Source: Simkania sp.
GTDB taxonomy: Bacteria > Chlamydiota > Chlamydiia > Chlamydiales > Simkaniaceae
Reading direction: 5' to 3'
Length of the DNA: 11,948 nt
Assembly: GCA_028279205.1 (NCBI GenBank)
Contig: JANQSR010000017.1
Coordinates: forward strand, 1-11,948
Part shown: piece after piece, positions 6,644 to 11,948 of the stretch
Layout of the letters: each line of letters opens with the position of its first letter
Numbering within the stretch: the stretch's first letter is position 1
Notes under the pieces: generated by a model
The model's database searches: none
Seen by the model: the letters and a program-made list of their open reading frames with translations, nothing else
Told to the model about the DNA's origin: nothing
Position numbers and translations under genes: made by a program

Positions 6644-9600
6644 ATGTCGGAACAATTGGACTCCAAACACATAAAGGCTGCAAGAGAGCGACTCGATTCG
6701 GTTTGGGATACACCTTTAACTTTAGAGAGGAGAGTAGAAAAAACGGTAGAGCTTGCTTCTCATATCTTACTCGCTTCGGACGGGCTGATCACTGCAGAGG
6801 ATCGAAAAAGGCATAGCGAACTCTCTCGGATGATGAAAGATCCGATTGGCAAAGTCTTTTTGGTCGCAATGACCGACCAGTGTTTTCGCTCACACGATCC
6901 AGGGCGCATTGCCAACCAGATGGTTTACCTGCTTACCCTTTTTGGTGTGCCCAAGTTTTTGGGAGTCTTGAAACGGTTAAAGCTCTATTTATTTGAAGCT
7001 CTAGGAGATAGATTTGCTAAGCTAGTCGTTCCTTTGGCGATGCGAGAGCTAAGACAGGAGACGGCAAAGGTGATTATTCCAGGGGAGAGACTCCCCCTTC
7101 TAAAACATATAAAGAGGAGGAAAGCGCAAGGGGTCTTCCTGAACTTGAACCATTTGGGAGAGGCGATCTTGGGGGAAAAGGAGGCTGAAAGAAGGTTGAA
7201 TCTCTACTTAAGAGATTTAGAAAACCCCCTTATCGATTACATCTCGGTTAAAATTTCAACGATCTACTCTCAGATCAATCTGCTCGCTGAAGAAAAGACT
7301 CTTGAAAATTTGGCAGTGCGCCTCCGCAAGCTCTACCAAGCGGCCATGCGCCATAAGATGAAATGTGAAGATGGCACCCTCCGTTTTAAATTCGTCAATC
7401 TCGATATGGAAGAGTACAGAGATCTTTGGCTCACAAAAGAGTTATTCATCAAAGTTTTGAGTGAGCCTCCCTTCAAACTGCTCTCTGCAGGGATTGTGCT
7501 TCAAGCCTACCTTCCCGATTCTCACGCTATCCAAAAAGAGCTGACTGCTTGGGCAAAAGAGCGGGTTGAAAAGGGGGGCGTGCCGATTAAAATTCGGATC
7601 GTCAAGGGGGCAAACATGGCAATGGAACAGGTTGAAGCATCTGTGCGCGGGTGGAAGCAAGCCCCTTACCAGGGGAAAGAGCAAACAGATGCCAACTACA
7701 GGGCAATGCTCCTCTACGGCTGCAAAATAGAGCATGCAAAAGCGGTTCACATCGGAGTTGCCACTCACAACCTGTTTGATATCGCATTTGCTATGCTTTT
7801 GCGTGTGGAAAATCGGGTAGAGCGGGAGGTGAGCTTTGAAATGCTCGAAGGGATGGCTGATCATACGTGTAAGGTTGTGCAGATCTTGTCTGGTCATATC
7901 CTCCTTTATTGCGCCGTTGCAACCCAGAGAGATTTTCAAAGTGCCATTGCCTATCTGATCCGCCGTCTCGATGAAAACACGGGGGCTGAAAATTTTTTAG
8001 CCAAGAGCTTTGCTCTAACCCCCCTATCTTCTGAATGGAAAGAGCAAGTCCAGCTCTTTAAGAAGGGGTGTCAGATGATCAAGAGTGTGGATCAAGTGCC
8101 CCGTCGTCAACAAGCCAGGGGGAAGGGGAAGGTTCAAACCCATTTTGAGCTGAGTGCACCTTTTGAAAATGAACCAGACACCGATTTTTCTCTCTCTGAA
8201 AACCGTCTGCTTATTAAGGAGGTTTTAAACAGGTGGAAGAGCAAAACATTTGAAGAGATTCCCTTGGTTGTTGAGGGAGAGCGAGTCACACAGAGTGGGA
8301 TCCAGAGGGAAGGGTATGATCCTTCTAACCCTTCAAAACCGCTTTACACCTTTCACCTCGCTTCGTGGAAGGAGATAGATCGGGCTTTGACATGTGCCGA
8401 AAGGTTTGAAAAAGTGTGGGCAGGTAAACCGATTGAAGAGCGGTGCACCCTCCTTTCAAAAGTGGCTCAGAAGCTATCTGAGAGAAGGGGGGAGTTTATC
8501 GGAGTGATGGTGGCCGATAGCGGGAAAATGGTCGAGCAAGCCGATGTTGAGCATTCAGAAACGGTCGATTTTGCCAACTACTACGCTCACCTCATGGGTC
8601 ACTTAGCCACTTTGTGCGATATTGAATGGATGCCTAAGGGGACAATTTTAGTTGCTTCTCCGTGGAACTTTCCCACCTCTATCCCATGTGGGGGGCTTTG
8701 CGCTGCACTTGTCACGGGCAATTGCGCTCTTTTCAAACCTGCCCCTGAAGCAGTGCTTGCGGGTTGGGAACTTGTCAATCTTTTCTGGGAGGCTGGGATT
8801 CCCAAAGAGGCGTTGCAATTCATTCCCTGTGAAGATGAACCAGTTGGATCTTCACTGATTCGGGATCGAAGAGTTGACCAGGTCATTTTGACAGGATCAA
8901 CGCGTACGGCGCACCTTTTTGCTAGTATGCGGCCAGGTCTTGACCTCTGCGCAGAGACGGGAGGGAAAAATGCGCTCATTATTTCAAGCGTTTCAGATCG
9001 GGATTTGGCCATCAAAGATCTGATCGATTCAGCATTTGGACATAGCGGGCAAAAGTGTAGCGCCGCCTCTTTGGCTATTTTGGAAAAAGAGGTCTATGAT
9101 GATCCCCATTTTCGAAGGCAACTCAGCGATGCTGTAAAAAGTTTAACCGTCGGGTCTGCTTGGGACACATCGAGTAAGATCACCCCTCTCATTCGAGAGG
9201 CAAGTCAAGATCTTTTGAGAGGGTTGACAACGCTTGAGGAAGGAGAGTTTTGGCTCCTCAAGCCTGAGCAAGATCGTGAAAATCCCAACCTGTGGTCACC
9301 TGGAATCAAATTTGGTGTCAAAAGGGGGAGTTACACACACCAAACAGAGTTTTTTGGTCCCGTCTTAGGTGTCATGCGCGCTGAAGATCTCAACCATGCC
9401 ATCCATTTGGCTAACGCAACTCCTTATGGGCTCACATCAGGATTGCACAGTTTGGACAGACGGGAGATAAAGAGATGGCAGAAACTGATCATCACAGGAA
9501 ATGGATATGTGAATCGGAGCATCACGGGAGCGATTGTTTCGAGACAGCCATTTGGTGGGTGTAAAAATAGCAGCTATGGTCAGGGAAAAAAAGCGGGAGG

Positions 9601-10270
9601 ACCCAACTACCTCTTGCAATTCATGCACGCAAGACAAAGGGGACTTCCCAAAGAGAGACTTCCAGTTGGAGAGTGGGTCAACAACTTGACCCGCTGTTTA
9701 GAAAAGTTCGATCTAAGTGCCGAAGAGCTCGGCATGTGGCATGCGAGTGTTGCAAGTTACGCATTTTTTTATCAGCAGTTCAAAAGGAAGAAAGATGTGT
9801 CAAAAGTTTTAGGACAGGATAACTTTCTACACTACCGCTCCTTAAAAAAAATCCTTTTTCGCATAAGCCCAACCGTTTCACCTCTCGATTACTTGCGCGT
9901 TTTTGCTGCAGCTTTAACCTGTCAAACGCGGTTGGAAGTGAGTTGGGAAAAGAGTCTAAGTATCAAAAGTCTTCAGATAAACTGGGAGATGCTACTTCCC
10001 ATTTTTAACATTGTGCGAGAGGATGAAGCATCGTTTATCAAGAGGATAAAAACGGGTCATTTCACTAGGATCCGTATGCTTGAAAAGCCGAGTGAACAGA
10101 TGAAACAGGCCGCTGCAAAGGTGCACACCTACATCGATGATGCTCACGTCTGTGCAAATGGGCGGATCGAGCTGCTTCACTATTTGCGCGAGATCTCACT
10201 GAGCATCGACTACCACCGGTATGGCAATCTGGGTCTTAGAGAGAGTGAACTTCGGAAACCTGTTCAATAG
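6644..10270 (+). CDS. putA: Bifunctional proline dehydrogenase / L-glutamate gamma-semialdehyde dehydrogenase
   Basis: A 1208-residue PutA that oxidises proline to glutamate in two steps: FAD-dependent proline dehydrogenase passes electrons to quinone, then NAD-dependent P5C dehydrogenase acts. No ribbon-helix-helix is seen at the N-terminus, so it is not a self-repressing E. coli-type PutA. Residues ~90-470 form the TIM-barrel ProDH: IRIVKGAN at 317-324 (active-site Lys321), and RRLDEN at 440-445, whose arginines bind the substrate carboxylate. Residues ~510-1010 are an aldehyde dehydrogenase: SPWNFP with Asn675, the NAD-site GSTRTA at 751-756, general base Glu771 in AETGGKN, nucleophile Cys805 in SGQKCS, and EFFGPV. 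The Glu-to-Cys spacing of 34 is canonical. A ~190-residue C-terminal extension ends with ANGRIELLHYLRE and DYHRYGNLG, a tail found in long PutA proteins. Substrate channelling between the two sites is expected for the family. The gene is intact and overlaps the convergent proS end by 7 bp. Confidence 0.97.
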   Translation: MSEQLDSKHIKAARERLDSVWDTPLTLERRVEKTVELASHILLASDGLITAEDRKRHSELSRMMKDPIGKVFLVAMTDQCFRSHDPGRIANQMVYLLTLFGVPKFLGVLKRLKLYLFEALGDRFAKLVVPLAMRELRQETAKVIIPGERLPLLKHIKRRKAQGVFLNLNHLGEAILGEKEAERRLNLYLRDLENPLIDYISVKISTIYSQINLLAEEKTLENLAVRLRKLYQAAMRHKMKCEDGTLRFKFVNLDMEEYRDLWLTKELFIKVLSEPPFKLLSAGIVLQAYLPDSHAIQKELTAWAKERVEKGGVPIKIRIVKGANMAMEQVEASVRGWKQAPYQGKEQTDANYRAMLLYGCKIEHAKAVHIGVATHNLFDIAFAMLLRVENRVEREVSFEMLEGMADHTCKVVQILSGHILLYCAVATQRDFQSAIAYLIRRLDENTGAENFLAKSFALTPLSSEWKEQVQLFKKGCQMIKSVDQVPRRQQARGKGKVQTHFELSAPFENEPDTDFSLSENRLLIKEVLNRWKSKTFEEIPLVVEGERVTQSGIQREGYDPSNPSKPLYTFHLASWKEIDRALTCAERFEKVWAGKPIEERCTLLSKVAQKLSERRGEFIGVMVADSGKMVEQADVEHSETVDFANYYAHLMGHLATLCDIEWMPKGTILVASPWNFPTSIPCGGLCAALVTGNCALFKPAPEAVLAGWELVNLFWEAGIPKEALQFIPCEDEPVGSSLIRDRRVDQVILTGSTRTAHLFASMRPGLDLCAETGGKNALIISSVSDRDLAIKDLIDSAFGHSGQKCSAASLAILEKEVYDDPHFRRQLSDAVKSLTVGSAWDTSSKITPLIREASQDLLRGLTTLEEGEFWLLKPEQDRENPNLWSPGIKFGVKRGSYTHQTEFFGPVLGVMRAEDLNHAIHLANATPYGLTSGLHSLDRREIKRWQKLIITGNGYVNRSITGAIVSRQPFGGCKNSSYGQGKKAGGPNYLLQFMHARQRGLPKERLPVGEWVNNLTRCLEKFDLSAEELGMWHASVASYAFFYQQFKRKKDVSKVLGQDNFLHYRSLKKILFRISPTVSPLDYLRVFAAALTCQTRLEVSWEKSLSIKSLQINWEMLLPIFNIVREDEASFIKRIKTGHFTRIRMLEKPSEQMKQAAAKVHTYIDDAHVCANGRIELLHYLREISLSIDYHRYGNLGLRESELRKPVQ

Positions 10271-11763
10271 GACTTGGCAAAGATAACCCTTTGCGCACTC
10301 TTTTCCCCACTAAAAGGGCAGATCCCTTCGGTTTTTTCGAGCTCTTCGGGGATACACCGGATCGTCACTCCCAACTCTTTTGCCACTTTTTCCTCAATCT
10401 TTGGATCGCCAGACCAATGGGCAAAGGCAAACCCCTTTTCTGAGTGAAAAAAGGTGTAAAAATCCTCTTGCGTATCGATTTTTACGAGATGGGAATCTCT
10501 AAAGAGCTCTGCCTTTTTCAAAAGGGTCTCTTGCATCTCATCGAGCTGCTTAGGAACCGTTTTCAAAAGCTCCTCTTCTGTTTGCGTCTCAGTCTCCCTA
10601 TGGTTCTTTGTCCGTTTTTTGATAGTGAGAAGCCCACTTTCGAGCTCACGCATTCCCACCTCAATCCGGATGGGAACCCCCTTTTTGATCCAATCCCACG
10701 CTTTCTCACCACTGCGCATGTCACGCTCATCGATCGAAACTTTCAAAAAGCTGTCGGCGTAAGGGAGGGCGGAGAGCTTTTTTCTGAGTGATGTGCAGTA
10801 GGTCATGAGGCTGTTTTTCGTCTCGGCGCGGTGCACAAGTGGGAAGATGACCACATGAATCGGCGCAATTTTGGGGGGCAAGACCAATCCATCATCATCT
10901 GCATGCACCATGATAAGCCCTCCGATCATCCGGGTGGTGATTCCCCAAGAGGTGGTCCAGGGGTGTTTGATTGCGCCCTCAGAATCGGAGAAGGTGATCT
11001 TGGAAACTTTGGAAAAGTTTTGTCCAAGAAAATGGGAGGTTCCCCCTTGTAGGGCTTTGCCATCTTGCATCATCATCTCAAAAGTTAGGGTGCTCAAGGC
11101 TCCAGGAAATCGCTCTTTTTCGGTCTTCTCCCCTTTGATGCTGGGAATTGAGAGTCTGTTCTGTGCAAAGTCGACGTAGATCTCTAACATTTTTCGCATC
11201 TCTTGTATCGCCTCTTCCCGGTTAGCGTGAGCCGTGTGCCCTTCTTGCCATAGAAACTCTGCCGTGCGCAAGAAAAGGCGGGTGCGCATCTCCCAACGAA
11301 CCACATTTGCCCATTGGTTGATAAGAAGGGGGAGATCTCGGTAGGATGTGATCCATTTTGCAAACATCTCGCCGATGATCATCTCGGAAGTGGGGCGGAC
11401 GATGAGCGGTTCTTCAAGCTTTCCACCTGGGACTAAACTCCCCTCCCGATCCTTGACGAGGCGGTGGTGCGTGACAACGGCGCACTCTTTGGCAAACCCT
11501 TCGACATGGTCTGCCTCTTTTTGCATGTAACTGAGCGGGATGAACAGGGGGAAGTAAGCATTTTGATGACCCGTCTCTTTGAACCGTTTGTCCAAAATTG
11601 CCTGCATGTTTTCCCAAATCGCATACCCCCAAGGTCTTATGACCATGCACCCACGTACAGGGGAGTGGTCTGCTAGCTGGGCTGCCTTGATCACCTGTTG
11701 GTACCACTCTGGATAATTTTCCGAGCGAGTGGGGGAGATTCCACTTTTTCTCGATCTTTTCAT
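10264..11763 (-). CDS. proS: Prolyl-tRNA synthetase, archaeal/eukaryotic-like short type
   Basis: A 499-residue class II synthetase that attaches proline to tRNA-Pro in the cytoplasm. The N-terminus (SENYPEWYQQVI, SPVRGCMVIRPWGYAIWE) and overall size match the archaeal/eukaryotic-like ProRS. It has no room for the ~180-residue editing insertion of standard bacterial ProRS. Landmarks are RPTSE at 123-127 (proline/ATP site), motif 2 RWEMR starting at 156 with LWQEGHTAHA after it, GGTSHFLGQNF at 240-250, TSWG at 271-274, and motif 3 HADDDGLVLPP at 287-297 (usually HGDDxGLxLPP). The anticodon-binding domain starts near 299 (APIHVVIFPL). The C-terminal domain ends in the typical FAKSY. The zinc site is mostly lost: positions aligning with the usual four cysteines read S451, I456, C482 and S485. 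The ATG at 11763-11761 suits the family's N-terminus, but no good Shine-Dalgarno precedes it. Confidence 0.96.
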   Translation of the reverse strand: MKRSRKSGISPTRSENYPEWYQQVIKAAQLADHSPVRGCMVIRPWGYAIWENMQAILDKRFKETGHQNAYFPLFIPLSYMQKEADHVEGFAKECAVVTHHRLVKDREGSLVPGGKLEEPLIVRPTSEMIIGEMFAKWITSYRDLPLLINQWANVVRWEMRTRLFLRTAEFLWQEGHTAHANREEAIQEMRKMLEIYVDFAQNRLSIPSIKGEKTEKERFPGALSTLTFEMMMQDGKALQGGTSHFLGQNFSKVSKITFSDSEGAIKHPWTTSWGITTRMIGGLIMVHADDDGLVLPPKIAPIHVVIFPLVHRAETKNSLMTYCTSLRKKLSALPYADSFLKVSIDERDMRSGEKAWDWIKKGVPIRIEVGMRELESGLLTIKKRTKNHRETETQTEEELLKTVPKQLDEMQETLLKKAELFRDSHLVKIDTQEDFYTFFHSEKGFAFAHWSGDPKIEEKVAKELGVTIRCIPEELEKTEGICPFSGEKSAQRVIFAKSY

Positions 11764-11829
11764 GAAGAGAAATTCTAAATCTTTCCCCTTTTTTTATAAA
11801 GGCCAAGAGTGCTAGAGGGCGTAATCAAA

Positions 11830-11847
11830 GTAAGCGTCTAATTAAAC
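11830..11847 (+). mobile_element. Candidate left terminal repeat of an IS66-type element
   Basis: The sequence GTAAGCGTCTAATTAAAC begins with the conserved GTAA(GCG) seen at IS66-family ends. The gene at 11915 starts 85 bp inside it, a typical distance from the left end to the first IS66 orf. The preceding 8 bases, TAATCAAA (11822-11829), would be the target duplication. Only one end is in the window, so the call rests on a short match and gene spacing. Confidence 0.35.
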
Positions 11848-11902
11848 CATCTTCTCTGCCATGTGATGCCCACATGTATATTGAGCCCGAAATATCCAAA
11901 TT

Positions 11903-11908
11903 AGGAGG
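11903..11908 (+). promoter_or_regulatory. Strong Shine-Dalgarno AGGAGG for the right-edge gene
   Basis: A full AGGAGG consensus sits 6 bases before an ATG (11915-11917). It is the best ribosome binding site in the window and the main reason to trust the short open frame at the edge. Confidence 0.75.
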
Positions 11909-11914
11909 CTCTAT

Positions 11915-11948
11915 ATGGTTAGAAAGAGTGAAAAAGAAATCAACGCTC
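11915..11948 (+). CDS. Start of an unidentified gene, truncated by the window edge
   Basis: Eleven codons, MVRKSEKEINA, follow an ideal AGGAGG at 6-base spacing, and the frame is open to the edge. The sequence is too short to identify. Given a possible IS66 terminus 85 bp upstream, the small accessory protein TnpA of an IS66 element is one option; such proteins often begin with a short basic stretch. An ordinary chromosomal gene divergent from proS is equally possible. Confidence 0.55.
   Translation, partial: MVRKSEKEINA

Larger units (their letters stand above)
11764..11914. promoter_or_regulatory. Divergent spacer upstream of proS with dyad and IS66-like end
   Basis: This 151-bp spacer separates proS from a plus-strand gene at the edge. 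At 11830-11847 it contains GTAAGCGTCTAATTAAAC, which starts like IS66-family terminal repeats (5'-GTAA, often GTAAGCG). A perfect 6-bp dyad, CATGTG / CACATG with a 5-base spacer, lies at 11860-11876 and could be an operator or chance. A TATAAA-like run at about 11795-11800 on the minus strand might serve proS, though it is not placed with a good -35. Confidence 0.35.

Noticed and set aside
6610..6816. 68-residue plus-strand frame beginning just before putA
   Set aside because: It overlaps the putA N-terminus in another frame and has no Shine-Dalgarno or recognisable content. A leader peptide role has no support.
7442..7939. 165-residue minus-strand open frame inside putA
   Set aside because: It is fully antisense to conserved ProDH motifs and has no motif or ribosome binding site.
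8599..9015. 138-residue minus-strand open frame inside putA
   Set aside because: It is antisense to the aldehyde dehydrogenase NAD-binding and catalytic regions; a chance open frame.
11414..11806. 130-residue minus-strand open frame overlapping the proS start
   Set aside because: It is in another frame of the proS coding sequence, rich in Arg, Cys and His as expected of an out-of-frame translation, with no homology.

Overview
The window looks like a chromosomal segment of a bacterium with moderate to low GC. Its content is compatible with an amoeba-associated chlamydia (Simkania/Waddlia/Parachlamydia type): a long bifunctional PutA, a compact ProRS, a giant DUF4011-type helicase, and decayed insertion sequences beside a chaperonin fragment. 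This assignment is an inference from gene content and is not proven by any single marker.

The left end (1-1273) is a graveyard. An open reading frame running leftward off the edge (496 down to 2) ends in an IS5-type transposase N-terminal domain after an unrecognised ~110-residue leader. Next comes a broken GroES (cpn10) fragment on the minus strand (626-784, internal TAA). A degraded IS66-type transposase C-terminus on the plus strand (about 905-1256) follows, now spread over three frames.

The middle holds two large divergent genes separated by a very AT-rich 237-bp spacer. On the minus strand is a 1710-residue DUF4011 / superfamily-1 helicase with a C-terminal Vsr-like nuclease domain (1274-6406), an architecture typical of defence or DNA-processing helicase-nucleases. 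On the plus strand is a 1208-residue bifunctional proline dehydrogenase / glutamate-semialdehyde dehydrogenase (PutA, 6644-10270).

The right end carries proS (10264-11763, minus), a prolyl-tRNA synthetase of the archaeal/eukaryotic-like short type. It converges on putA and overlaps its end by 7 bp, so the gene that consumes proline as carbon, nitrogen and energy source sits tail-to-tail with the gene that charges proline onto tRNA. Upstream of proS, a GTAAGCG terminus resembling an IS66 left end is followed 85 bp later by a new plus-strand gene with a strong Shine-Dalgarno. Only its first 11 codons are in the window.

No rRNA, tRNA, CRISPR array or convincing intrinsic terminator was seen. 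The strongest candidates for further work are the solitary helicase-nuclease, the relic groES, the unexplained leader on the IS5-like ORF, and the ProRS whose usual zinc-site cysteines are largely replaced.
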